Shown here: positions 7,898-16,032 of the stretch, piece by piece | Layout of the letters: each line of letters starts with the position of its first letter | Numbering within the stretch: the stretch's first letter is position 1 | NCBI GenBank assembly: GCA_028679325.1 | Contig: JAJRBS010000075.1 | Location: forward strand, 1 to 30,018 | Source of the DNA: Methanoregulaceae archaeon | GTDB lineage: Archaea > Halobacteriota > Methanomicrobia > Methanomicrobiales > Methanospirillaceae | Length of the DNA stretch: 30,018 nt | Direction: 5' to 3' | Notes under the pieces: generated by a model | Databases searched by the model: none | What the model was told of the DNA's origin: nothing | Seen by the model: the letters and a program-made list of their open reading frames with translations, nothing else | Position numbers and translations under genes: made by a program

Positions 7898-8968
7898 ATG
7901 CTCTTTCTTTCTCCCCAGGAACGTCACGAATGGGTCCGGTACGCGACCGAGGTCCTTCGCGATGATTCCCCGCCAGGGTACTGCGATGAGGCGATCCGGC
8001 AGAACCTGGTGCCCGCCTTCCACTTCTACATCGCGGCGCTCCTTGCCGCAACAGGGGCCGGCGACCGGAGTGTCGGGTGGCTGGAGACGGGGGCTCTCTG
8101 TGAAGAGGACAGTGTCCTCACCTGCGAATACTTCCTCGGGTTCCTGAAACGGCACCAGAACCGGTTGGTCATTCCCGCGGAGGTGTTCAAAGACTCCCGT
8201 CCTTTCATGCATTTTGCCGGGACCCCGATCATGAAAGAGTCACGGCACCAGTTCATCCGCCAGTGCGGGCATTCGCTCCCGGCCTTCGGCCAGCCGATCG
8301 GGTTCATCGATATCGGGTGCGGTGACGGGGGGCTCACGATTGGCATGCTCTTGCACCTTATAGGGGCAGAAAAGGTCCCGGGCGTCCGGGAGGTGGTCCT
8401 GGTCGACCCTTCCCCTGCCATGTCCGGGATCGCGCAGGCAACGGTCAGGTCCGCCTTCCCGGACACGGTGGTCCGGGTCGAGAACTGCAGGATCCAGGAG
8501 TATTCGGAGCGCATCGACCACCCGTTTGACATCGCGATGAGCTCGTTTGCCTACCACCACATGCCGGTTGAGGAGAAGCGGATCGATCTTTCCAGGCTGA
8601 AACCCTGGATCGACCACTTCCTGCTGTTCGAGATCGATGCAAACCACGATTCGCCGGAGCTCTACTCCCCCGAACTGGCCCTCTCTGTCTACCAGTCCTA
8701 CGGCCGGATCATCGGCTTCGTCTCTGCCCACGATGCACCGCCGGAGGTGATCACCGGGTGTATCGACTCGTTCCTGATGACGGAGATCGTCTCGATCCTC
8801 ACGGAACCACGGGGATTCCGGAGCGACTACCACATGCTCCGGAGCGAGTGGAATGCCCTCTTCCGCGAGACGCTCGGACCGGAGTTCTCGCTCCGGAGCG
8901 ACTCTTCCTGTTATGCAGACGAGTACATGCAGATCTTCACGCTCCACTACGGGAGAGACAGGGAGTGA
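7898..8968 (+). CDS. Class I SAM-dependent methyltransferase, substrate unknown
   Basis: The 356-residue protein has a Rossmann methyltransferase core from about residue 130. The SAM-binding motif I is FIDIGCGDGG (around residues 137-145), motif II is the acidic VVLVDPSPAM, and FDIAMSSFAYHH fits motif IV. About 130 residues precede the core (including a helical run with FHFYIAALLA) and about 100 follow it; I recognise neither part. The longer-than-usual length suggests a dedicated substrate-binding domain. The gene is flanked by non-coding gaps on both sides, so it is probably its own unit. No RNA- or quinone-specific motif lets me name the substrate. Confidence 0.82.
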   Translation: MLFLSPQERHEWVRYATEVLRDDSPPGYCDEAIRQNLVPAFHFYIAALLAATGAGDRSVGWLETGALCEEDSVLTCEYFLGFLKRHQNRLVIPAEVFKDSRPFMHFAGTPIMKESRHQFIRQCGHSLPAFGQPIGFIDIGCGDGGLTIGMLLHLIGAEKVPGVREVVLVDPSPAMSGIAQATVRSAFPDTVVRVENCRIQEYSERIDHPFDIAMSSFAYHHMPVEEKRIDLSRLKPWIDHFLLFEIDANHDSPELYSPELALSVYQSYGRIIGFVSAHDAPPEVITGCIDSFLMTEIVSILTEPRGFRSDYHMLRSEWNALFRETLGPEFSLRSDSSCYADEYMQIFTLHYGRDRE

Positions 8969-9070
8969 GTGAATCGGTGGCGGAGCTCCTCTTTTCACTG
9001 ATTCTTCCAGAAGAACCCCCCTAACCATACCTTCTTGCCGGCCGCGAGCCTAGTTACTGCAGAAATCCCC

Positions 9071-10525
9071 ATGCCCATCAGTTTCGAGGTCCTCGACAAG
9101 GACATCGCCGGGAGGATCGGCCGGCTGAAGGCAGGAGCAAAGACAGTGAAGACCCCGCTCCTGCTGCCGGTGGTCAATCCCCACCTCCAGCCTGTCAGCC
9201 CCTCGGAGATGAAGGATCTCGGAGCGGAAGGGATCATCACCAATGCCTACATATTCTCCCGGAGCAGCGAGTTCCGGGAACGGGCGCTTTCCGAAGGCCT
9301 GCACCGCCTCCTGGGATTCGACGGGATGATCATGACCGACTCGGGCTCATTCCAGCTCTCTGTGTATGGCGACGTATCCATCAGCAACCGTGAGACCCTG
9401 GAGTTCCAGCAGGCCATCGGGAGCGACATCTGGGTGCCCCTCGACATCCCCACCCCTCCCGATGCCGACCGGACGAGGGTCGAAGAGGAGTTGGCCGTCA
9501 CCATGTCGCGGTTACGGGAGGCGGTCGGGCTCTTCGGCCCTGATGCCCCCCTTGCCGGGCCGGTGCAGGGAGGGATGTACGACGATCTCAGGGAGGCGGC
9601 GGGACGGGAGGCCGGGGGGCTCGGGTACGTCTTCTGCCCTATCGGGGCCGTGGTCCCGCTCATGGAGTCATACCGCTACCCTGAACTGGTCCGGGTGGTG
9701 ATGGCAGCAAAAAGGGGGATACCTGTCTCGTCCTGCGTCCATCTCTTCGGGGCCGGTCACCCGGCCATGTTCGCATTGGCCGTGGCCATGGGCTGCGATG
9801 TCTTCGATTCGGCGGCCTATGCCCTGTACGCCAAGGACCGGCGCTACCTGACACCTTCGGGCAGCCGGCGGGTCGACGAAATGGCACACCTCCCCTGCCC
9901 CTGCCCCGTCTGCCGGGGTCACACAGCCGAAGAACTCAGGGAATCTCCCGAGCTCGAGAGGCTGCTGTCCCTCCACAACCTGGCGGTGAGCCTGGCCGAG
10001 ATCTCGTCCATCCGGCAGGCAATCTCCGATGGAATCCTCTGGGAGCTCGTGGACGATCGGTGCCGTTCCCACCCCCGGCTGTTGCAGGCCTACCGGGATC
10101 TGCTGGCTGGCTCGGGGGAACTGGAACCGCAGGACCGCGTGGTGAAAAGGAGGTTTTTCTACCGGGGGGCCGAGAGCGGCCGCCGGACAGAGGTCCTCGC
10201 CTACCAGCAGCGGATCGGCCGGTTGGAGACTGGCGGAAGAGTGCTCGTGGCCATGGACGGCCGGGTCCGGGAGGGCTACGATTCGGTCCTCTTCTTCAAG
10301 CCTCCCTTCGGTCCCTATCCTCCTGAACTCCGGGAGACCTTTCCCATCGGGCAGTCCGAGATACCGGACTGGGAGGAGAGCATGGTCGTGCAGGGGTGCG
10401 AGGGAATACGGCGGCTTTCAGCAGCGAACCCCGGTTCCCTCTTCACCATCTTCTGCGCTCCGGAGTGGGCAGGGATCGTGGCCCGGGAGCTCCCCTCCTT
10501 CGAGGTGTGCTGTGACCAGCCTTGA
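9071..10525 (+). CDS. tgtA: Archaeosine tRNA-guanine transglycosylase
   Basis: This 484-residue enzyme swaps guanine 15 of archaeal tRNA for preQ0, the first committed step to archaeosine. D90 (MTDSGSFQ) and the probable nucleophile D246 (GCDVFDSAAY) are present. The zinc site is CPCPVC (C276, C278, C281) with H302 (LSLHNL). After the catalytic barrel there is a further C-terminal stretch, but the PUA domain of the long archaeal form is absent here and appears instead in the next gene. I chose ATG 9071; an upstream TTG at 9035 would add 12 residues with no family support. It overlaps arcS by 14 bases, so the two are translationally coupled. Confidence 0.93.
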   Translation: MPISFEVLDKDIAGRIGRLKAGAKTVKTPLLLPVVNPHLQPVSPSEMKDLGAEGIITNAYIFSRSSEFRERALSEGLHRLLGFDGMIMTDSGSFQLSVYGDVSISNRETLEFQQAIGSDIWVPLDIPTPPDADRTRVEEELAVTMSRLREAVGLFGPDAPLAGPVQGGMYDDLREAAGREAGGLGYVFCPIGAVVPLMESYRYPELVRVVMAAKRGIPVSSCVHLFGAGHPAMFALAVAMGCDVFDSAAYALYAKDRRYLTPSGSRRVDEMAHLPCPCPVCRGHTAEELRESPELERLLSLHNLAVSLAEISSIRQAISDGILWELVDDRCRSHPRLLQAYRDLLAGSGELEPQDRVVKRRFFYRGAESGRRTEVLAYQQRIGRLETGGRVLVAMDGRVREGYDSVLFFKPPFGPYPPELRETFPIGQSEIPDWEESMVVQGCEGIRRLSAANPGSLFTIFCAPEWAGIVARELPSFEVCCDQP

Positions 10526-12155
10526 GGTGAAGCAGAGGGACGGGCCGGCACGGATCTCGGTCTTCCGGCACGATGATGAGTCCTTCCTGCTCCCGGCAGC
10601 TCTCGACACCGAGAGGATCTTTCCGGACCTCGTCCAGAGGCCCTTCTCGAACGTCCCGCTGTTTGCCCCGGAAGAGTTCGTCAGTTCCTGGTTCTCGCCG
10701 GGCGCCGGCCAGCCTGTGGCCCTCCACCCGGCCCGTGAGCAGCAGAGTGCCTCCCCGGGTGACTGCGTCATGGTGGGAGGTCTCGTGTCGGCGCTGAAGA
10801 ACCCCCGCGACTATGTCGCCTGGCTGGCCAGTCTGAAGGGGCAGGTCCCCCCGGACACAGCCTGGTACGCTCCGGCAGCTGCTTTACCCTCGAACCTGCA
10901 TCTCCTCTGTTACGCGGGATTTGAGCTCTTCGATTTCTGCGCCGTCGACCTGGAGACGGCCCGCCACCGCTTCTGCCTCCCGGAGGGGGAATTTCAGGAG
11001 GAGCTGATGGCATCCGGTGTCTGCGGGTGCGAAGGATGCCGAGAAGGAGACCTCTTCAGCCACAACCGGACAGCGCTCGAGAGGGAGCTCTGTCTCGTCC
11101 GGAGTTTCATCTCCGGCCAGCAGCTCCGGGAACTGGTCGAGTCCCGGTCCCGGATGCAGGCCGGTCAGGTTTCCATCCTCCGGTTCCTTGACCGGCAGTA
11201 CGACTATCTCGAGGAACGGACCGCGGTAGCACGGAACGTCCGGCTGGGGGCCATGACCGGAGAGGTGATGGGACGGCCGGAGGTCCGGAGGTTTGCAGAC
11301 CGCGTCCTCCAACGCTTCGTTCCTCCTGTCGGCGATGTGGCCGTGCTCCTGCCCTGTTCGGCGAAAAAACCCTACTCCCTCTCTCAGAGCCACCGGAAGT
11401 TCCAGTCGGCCATTGCCGGCCGTGCGGTGGAGCTCATTGTCACCTCTCCCCTGGGACTGGTTCCCCGGGAGCTCGAACGGATCTATCCTGCCGCCCACTA
11501 CGACATACCGGTCACCGGCTACTGGGACCGGGAGGAACTGGCCTTCACGGCAGAAATCCTCGCGGCTTTCCTCTCGCGCCATCCCTACCGGAGGGTGCTC
11601 GCCCACCTGGAGGGCGGGGCGCTCGAAGCGGCCCGGATGGCTTCAGAGAAGGCCGGCGTGGAGCTCGAGATCGGCTGCCGCGAACGGCCTGCCTCGGCCG
11701 GCTCCCTCCGCGACCTTGATGGAGCGCTCGCTGGAGAGAGGGCGGTGCGCCATGACCTGGTCCGGGCGACCCTCTCCTGGCAGTTCGGCGTATCTGTGGA
11801 CACCAGAGGGATGGCTGTACGCTGGAAATTCCCGGGGATGTCGGTTTCCCGGGGGAGAGAGCCCCTCTTCTCCCTCGACCCCGGGACAGGACTCCTCCGG
11901 CCGACCTTCGGGGGCTGGACGTACATTCCCGGTGTCTACCGGGTGTTTATTGATGACTTCCCGGTCCAGGGGGATATCCTTGCCCCGGGGGTTCTCTCGG
12001 CTGATGCCCGCATCCGCGAGAACGACGAGGTTCTGGTGGAAGGGCCACAGGTCCTGGCCACCGGACGGGCGGCTATGCCCGGGAGGGAGATGGAAGCGTC
12101 GTCGCGGGGTGTCGCGGTGCGGGTGCGTAAGGTAAAGAGGAAACAGATCCAATAG
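10512..12155 (+). CDS. arcS: Archaeosine synthase ArcS
   Basis: The 547-residue protein is a TgtA paralogue that acts on preQ0 already in tRNA, adding lysine as a step towards archaeosine. Residues 1-200 keep TGT-like features, including CGCEGC (C171, C173, C176) and a nearby histidine. The ArcS core motif PCSAKKPYS is at residues 281-289, followed by SQSHRKFQ. A PUA RNA-binding domain occupies about residues 465-545 (DDFPVQGDILAPGVL). It starts at GTG 10512, inside the end of tgtA. In archaea that use a radical SAM partner (RaSEA), ArcS makes the lysine adduct; no such partner gene lies in this window. Confidence 0.92.
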   Translation: MTSLEVKQRDGPARISVFRHDDESFLLPAALDTERIFPDLVQRPFSNVPLFAPEEFVSSWFSPGAGQPVALHPAREQQSASPGDCVMVGGLVSALKNPRDYVAWLASLKGQVPPDTAWYAPAAALPSNLHLLCYAGFELFDFCAVDLETARHRFCLPEGEFQEELMASGVCGCEGCREGDLFSHNRTALERELCLVRSFISGQQLRELVESRSRMQAGQVSILRFLDRQYDYLEERTAVARNVRLGAMTGEVMGRPEVRRFADRVLQRFVPPVGDVAVLLPCSAKKPYSLSQSHRKFQSAIAGRAVELIVTSPLGLVPRELERIYPAAHYDIPVTGYWDREELAFTAEILAAFLSRHPYRRVLAHLEGGALEAARMASEKAGVELEIGCRERPASAGSLRDLDGALAGERAVRHDLVRATLSWQFGVSVDTRGMAVRWKFPGMSVSRGREPLFSLDPGTGLLRPTFGGWTYIPGVYRVFIDDFPVQGDILAPGVLSADARIRENDEVLVEGPQVLATGRAAMPGREMEASSRGVAVRVRKVKRKQIQ

Positions 12156-12182
12156 TTCCGGACATCAGGGGAGGGCAGCAGC

Positions 12183-13031
12183 GTGTACAGGGTCGCAGAG
12201 AGCGAGGAACTGGCAGACCGGATCTTCCTCCAGTGGATCCAGGCCCCCCACGTCGCCCGCAATGCCCGGGCAGGGCAGTTCCTGATCGTCCGGATCGACG
12301 ATCACGGTGAGCGGGTTCCCCTCACCATCTCGGCTGTGGACGGCGACCTGGTCAGGATCGTCTTCATGGCCGTCGGAAAGACCACGCGCCAGCTCTCAAC
12401 GCTCCGCAGGGGCGACAGCGTCCGGGACGTCGTCGGTCCTCTGGGAAGACCGAGCGATATCCGGCGCTACGGGACAGTGGCCGTAGTCGGGGGCGGGGCG
12501 GGGATCGCCAGCACCCCCATCATCGCCCGGGCGGCGGCAGAGGCCGGAAATCATGTCATCGGCATCATCGGGGCCCGGAATGCCGGTCTGCTCATCCTCG
12601 AGGAGGAGATGAGAGGGATCTGTGATGAGCTGCACGTGGCCACCGATGACGGCAGCCGGGGCCGTCACGGTTTTGCAGCCGACGTCCTCAAGGACGTCAT
12701 GGCCAGGCAGAAGATCGACTGCGCATGGGTCATCGGGCCGGCCATCATGATGAAGGTGACCTCGGAGGCCACACGGCGGGCCGGGGTCAGGACCTTTGTG
12801 AGCCTCAATCCCATCATGGTCGATGGTACAGGGATGTGCGGCTCCTGCCGGGTCACGGTCGGCGGGCTGACCCGGTTTGCCTGCGTTGACGGGCCGGAGT
12901 TCGATGCTCACCTCGTCAACTTCGATCTCCTGATGCAGAGGCAGAGGACCTATCCCGAGGAGGAACGTCTTTCCCTCGAGAGATACCAGGAGCACACCTG
13001 CCGGTGTCAGGAAGGTGACCACCGTGGCTGA
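12183..13031 (+). CDS. nfnA: FAD/[2Fe-2S] flavoprotein subunit, NfnA/SudB-like
   Basis: This 282-residue protein resembles the small subunit of NADH-dependent ferredoxin:NADP oxidoreductase (NfnA), sulfide dehydrogenase SudB and the PyrK electron-transfer subunit. Residues 1-95 form the FAD domain (RVPLTIS), 98-210 the NAD-binding domain (VAVVGGGAGIAS), and 214-245 the [2Fe-2S] region. C219, C222 and C234 plus D214 give an Asp(Cys)3 pattern like that described for the Pyrococcus enzyme, and unlike four-cysteine PyrK. Start is GTG 12183. It overlaps its partner gene by 17 bases. With no pyrD nearby and a GltA/NfnB-like neighbour, the NfnA or SudB reading is preferred. Confidence 0.85.
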   Translation: MYRVAESEELADRIFLQWIQAPHVARNARAGQFLIVRIDDHGERVPLTISAVDGDLVRIVFMAVGKTTRQLSTLRRGDSVRDVVGPLGRPSDIRRYGTVAVVGGGAGIASTPIIARAAAEAGNHVIGIIGARNAGLLILEEEMRGICDELHVATDDGSRGRHGFAADVLKDVMARQKIDCAWVIGPAIMMKVTSEATRRAGVRTFVSLNPIMVDGTGMCGSCRVTVGGLTRFACVDGPEFDAHLVNFDLLMQRQRTYPEEERLSLERYQEHTCRCQEGDHRG

Positions 13032-14382
13032 CCGGACGCCTGGGGCACGGATCCACGACTTCGCCGAGGTCGATTCCGGGCTCACGCCGGAAGAGGCCAT
13101 TACCGAGGCGGAACGCTGCCTCTCCTGCAAGAAACCGGCATGTGTCCAGGGATGCCCGGTGGAGATCGACATCCCGGCCTTCCTCTCGTCCGTTGCCGTG
13201 GGTGATTTTCTGGCTGCCGCCCGGACCATCAGGGAGAACAACCTGCTCCCGGCCATCTGTGGGAGGGTCTGCCCCCAGGAAGTGCAGTGCGAGGGGGAGT
13301 GTATTCTCGGCGGGAAGGAGACCCCTGTCCGGATAGGAGAGCTCGAACGGTTCGTGGCCGATTACGAGAGGGGGCAGGGGATGGCTGTCCCAGAGGTGGC
13401 CGGACCAACCTGGAAGAGGGTGGCCGTGGTCGGGTCCGGTCCTGCCGGGCTGACCGCAGCCGCCGAACTGGCCCGGCTCGGTCATGAGGTCACCGTCTAC
13501 GAGTCCCTCCACGAGCCGGGAGGGGTTCTCGTGTATGGTATCCCTGAGTTCCGGCTCCCCAAGGAGATCGTGAGGGCCGAGATCGACCTCCTCCGGGAGA
13601 TGGGGGTGAAGATCCTCACCGACCAGTTGGCCGGGGCCAGCATAACCGTCCCCGAGCTCCTGGAGTACGACGCCGTCTTCATCGGCACGGGTGCGGGTCT
13701 GCCCTATTTTATGGGGATCCCCGGAGAGCAGCTGCCGGGGGTCTACTCGGCGAACGAGTTTCTCACCCGGGTCAATTTGATGCACGCCGACCGCTTCCCG
13801 GAGTATGACACCCCGGTCAGGCATGCAGCACGGGTGGTGGTGGCCGGTGGGGGGAACGTGGCCATGGATGCTGCCCGTGTTGCCCGGCGCCTGGGAGCCC
13901 GGGTCAGCCTGGTGTACCGCCGGCGCGAGGAAGACCTCCCGGCCCGCCGGGCCGAGGTGGTCCGGGCCAGGGAGGAGGGTGTGGAGTTCGTCCTCTGTGC
14001 AAACCCGGTGAGAGTCCTCGGGGACCAGTCCGTGACCGGCGTGGAGTGCCAGCGGATGGAGATGTGCGAGCTCGATCTCTCCGGCCGGCCGGAACCGGCC
14101 CCGGTCCCGGGGAGCTTCTTTGTCATAGATGCCGACATGTTCATCGAGGCCATCGGGCAGGGCCCGAACCCGCTCCTGATCCGGAAACTGGAGGGGATAA
14201 CCTACGGGAGGAGGGGAAACATCGAGGTCGATGATGAGGGAAGGTCCCCGCTCCCCCGGGTATATGCTGCCGGGGATGTTGCAACCGGGGCGGCGACGGT
14301 CATCCTGGCCATGGGCGGCGCGAAGAAGGCTGCCCGTGCTATCGACAGGATGCTCCGGGATACCGATCCGGAGCAGGCCTGA
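13015..14382 (+). CDS. nfnB: FAD/[4Fe-4S] oxidoreductase subunit, NfnB/GltA/SudA-like
   Basis: The 455-residue protein is a glutamate-synthase-small-subunit-type flavoprotein. Two cysteine groups near the N-terminus (C35, C38, C43, C47 and C82, C86, C92, C96) fit two iron-sulfur clusters. VAVVGSGPAGLTAA (136-149) binds FAD, GGGNVAMDAARVARRLGA (278-295) binds NADPH, and the C-terminal VYAAGDVATGAATVILAMG closes the FAD site. It starts at GTG 13015 within the end of nfnA, and together they would make a heterodimer that couples ferredoxin and NADH to NADPH. Databases often call it NADPH-dependent glutamate synthase; no large glutamate synthase subunit is present, so the transhydrogenase reading is preferred. 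Confidence 0.87.
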   Translation: MTTVADRTPGARIHDFAEVDSGLTPEEAITEAERCLSCKKPACVQGCPVEIDIPAFLSSVAVGDFLAAARTIRENNLLPAICGRVCPQEVQCEGECILGGKETPVRIGELERFVADYERGQGMAVPEVAGPTWKRVAVVGSGPAGLTAAAELARLGHEVTVYESLHEPGGVLVYGIPEFRLPKEIVRAEIDLLREMGVKILTDQLAGASITVPELLEYDAVFIGTGAGLPYFMGIPGEQLPGVYSANEFLTRVNLMHADRFPEYDTPVRHAARVVVAGGGNVAMDAARVARRLGARVSLVYRRREEDLPARRAEVVRAREEGVEFVLCANPVRVLGDQSVTGVECQRMEMCELDLSGRPEPAPVPGSFFVIDADMFIEAIGQGPNPLLIRKLEGITYGRRGNIEVDDEGRSPLPRVYAAGDVATGAATVILAMGGAKKAARAIDRMLRDTDPEQA

Positions 14383-14466
14383 GAACAGGGCGGTCAGGAT
14401 ATACGAGTATTTTTCGATCTCATTCTCTTCTCATGAATGGCCCTCAACCGGGGCTCTGCCGGCGAC

Positions 14467-15093
14467 TCACAACCTCCACATCCGCACACCGACCGCCATC
14501 ACCCAGACCAGGATCGCCCCGATCATGACCCGCTGGTAGAGGCCGTCGAAGAGTGCTCCCGAGGAGAATGCGAGGGCAAAGATGATGGTCAGGGTGACCA
14601 TGATATGGGAGAAGGCGAAGAACCGGGGCCATCCCGGGTCTTTCCTCACGATAAAGGCGAATATCTCCATCGCGGCCAGCATGCCGAGAAGGGGGACAAG
14701 GCCGAGGGTGAGATGGAGGGAGCCGGTCATGGTCACCGGGATGCATCCCGGGTCGCAGGGAAAGACACCCTCAAGAATACCGGCTATGCCGGCTATTGTC
14801 ACCAGGGCGGCGGCTGCGAAGGCCAGGGGCCCCCCTTTGAGGGCCCGCCAGAATCCTGCGGCGAAGACGACGGAGAGGAGGCCGAAGATACCCGGCCCGA
14901 GGACGTTGAAGAGATCGGCATAAAGGGCCCCCGTTGCACCAAGCTCGCTGATCCACTGGGTCAGGGGGTCGTAGCCGGGCGTCAGGTAGCCGGTAACGCC
15001 CACCACTGCCGCGTAGAGGAGTGGCCCTCCGATCGCGGCCAGGGCACCGATCCGGACCAGGGGATCCCTGGTCCGCGGGAGGATCCCAGTCAT
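14467..15093 (-). CDS. DUF998 family membrane protein
   Basis: The 208-residue protein has about six hydrophobic segments and matches the DUF998 family. Signatures include ISELGATGA (residues 48-56) after the first segment and a short cysteine-bearing loop FPCDPGC between later segments, which could form a disulfide outside the membrane. The minus-strand TATA box near 15119-15126 puts the transcript start almost at the ATG, so the mRNA is close to leaderless. It converges with the nfnAB cluster and diverges from the DUF2178 gene. No function is established for the family. Confidence 0.85.
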   Translation of the reverse strand: MTGILPRTRDPLVRIGALAAIGGPLLYAAVVGVTGYLTPGYDPLTQWISELGATGALYADLFNVLGPGIFGLLSVVFAAGFWRALKGGPLAFAAAALVTIAGIAGILEGVFPCDPGCIPVTMTGSLHLTLGLVPLLGMLAAMEIFAFIVRKDPGWPRFFAFSHIMVTLTIIFALAFSSGALFDGLYQRVMIGAILVWVMAVGVRMWRL

Positions 15094-15118
15094 AACCCCC
15101 CGCTTGGGAGTCGCAGCG

Positions 15119-15126
15119 ATTTATAG
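15119..15126 (-). promoter_or_regulatory. TATA box of the DUF998 gene
   Basis: The minus strand reads ACTATAAATC about 26-30 bases before the ATG at 15093, predicting a near-leaderless transcript. Confidence 0.5.
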
Positions 15127-15255
15127 TTTCGTGAAAAAAGGGGGGTCCGGGTTTTTCTGACGACCGGTTTATTCAATGACCTTCTCCGCTTCAAGGTCCC
15201 GGCACACGGAAGAAAGAATAGCTCGGGATACCCAAGATTCTTCCAGGAGTATCGC

Positions 15256-15657
15256 ATGAAGAAGGCTGTATTCTACTTCCTGACCTTTGCCATCATCCTC
15301 CTCGAATTCGTGCTCTTCGGGTGGGCGGTCATGATCCGGGCTCCCCTGCTCTCAGTGGCATCACTGGTGCTCGGGATAGCGGTGATCTACATCGCAAGGA
15401 TGTACGTCGATGAGGTCATCGAGGATGAGCGGACCCAGAAGATCCAGGAGCGGACGGCGATGACCACCCTGCAGGTCACCTGGGTCGCCCTGCTGGTCTT
15501 CTCGGTCTGGATGATCATTGAGGGGGCAGGTATCAGGGCGCCGCCGGAGATCCGCCGCCTGGGAATCTTCGGCTTCGGGCTCCTCCTGACCGACATCGCC
15601 ATGGTAGTGGTCTTTGTCCTGCTCTCCTTCTACTACCGGAAACAGTACGGTGAGTGA
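15256..15657 (+). CDS. DUF2178 family membrane protein
   Basis: This 133-residue protein has four likely membrane spans in two pairs: about residues 4-26, 30-48, 74-94 and 102-126. Between the pairs lies the acidic cytoplasmic run VDEVIEDERTQKIQERTA, the mark of the DUF2178 group. It ends 5 bases before the ATG of a small Xre regulator and is clearly cotranscribed with it. Pairs of this kind (four-helix membrane protein plus a short Xre repressor) recur in archaea and Gram-positive bacteria; a signal from membrane to regulator is plausible but not proven. The promoter is not clear: a weak A/T element near 15210 is possible. Confidence 0.87.
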   Translation: MKKAVFYFLTFAIILLEFVLFGWAVMIRAPLLSVASLVLGIAVIYIARMYVDEVIEDERTQKIQERTAMTTLQVTWVALLVFSVWMIIEGAGIRAPPEIRRLGIFGFGLLLTDIAMVVVFVLLSFYYRKQYGE

Positions 15658-15662
15658 GAGGC

Positions 15663-15875
15663 ATGAAGAACAGGCTCAAAGTCCTCCGGGCCATGCACGA
15701 TCTCACCCAGGAGCACCTCGCAAACGACCTGGGAGTGACCCGCCAGACCATCCTCGCCATCGAGAAGGGGAAGTACGACCCCTCGCTCGAGCTGGCCTTC
15801 CGGATCTCCCGCTACTTCCATACCACCATCGAGGAGACCTTTATCTACGAGGCCCCCGATGAGATTCCCCCGTGA
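15663..15875 (+). CDS. Small Xre-family transcriptional regulator
   Basis: The 70-residue protein is almost entirely one Xre helix-turn-helix domain (residues 3-58). DLTQEHLANDLGVTRQTI is a strong match to helices 2 and 3, followed by IEKGKYDPSLELAFRI, the family signature for small repressors of the YozG type. I chose ATG 15663, which has a purine-rich site (GTGAGAGG) and sits 5 bases after the DUF2178 stop; a GTG at 15654 would overlap that gene. It has no sensor domain, so any input probably comes from the membrane partner. The target may be its own operon or the exported-protein gene downstream, before which an inverted repeat lies. Confidence 0.9.
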   Translation: MKNRLKVLRAMHDLTQEHLANDLGVTRQTILAIEKGKYDPSLELAFRISRYFHTTIEETFIYEAPDEIPP

Positions 15876-15904
15876 AGGGGGCCATCCCCTTCTTCTGTGT
15901 GAAG

Positions 15905-15926
15905 GGTTGGTGAATGTCACCCAACC
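15905..15926. promoter_or_regulatory. Inverted repeat between the Xre gene and the next promoter
   Basis: GGTTGGTGA (15905-15913), ATG, then TCACCCAACC (15917-15926) pair over nine positions with one unpaired C. It ends about 15 bases before the TATA box at 15941. It could be an Xre operator or the 3' hairpin of the upstream operon. Confidence 0.45.
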
Positions 15927-15940
15927 TATTCCAATAGTAA

Positions 15941-15949
15941 AATATATAT
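15941..15949 (+). promoter_or_regulatory. TATA box of the small exported-protein gene
   Basis: AATATATAT, preceded by an A-rich stretch, predicts a transcript start near 15970. This leaves a leader of about 50-60 bases, longer than for most genes here. Confidence 0.5.
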
Positions 15950-16032
15950 GCCAATTTGTAAAACATAGTTTACACTCGGAAGGTACCGGGAGAGGTGCTT
16001 CTCCGGGACACACCAAGGGGATGAAGATTAGA

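Noticed and set aside
9035..9070. A TTG start 12 codons upstream of the tgtA ATG
   Set aside because: The extra residues are not like other TgtA N-termini; MPISFEVLDKD fits the family start.
10884..11606. A 240-codon minus-strand frame opposite arcS, and similar ones opposite nfnA/nfnB and tgtA
   Set aside because: They lie against recognised genes and show no domain.
14437..15126. A 229-codon plus-strand frame
   Set aside because: It is antisense to the DUF998 gene, whose transmembrane pattern and signature are clear; the plus frame is polar and featureless.
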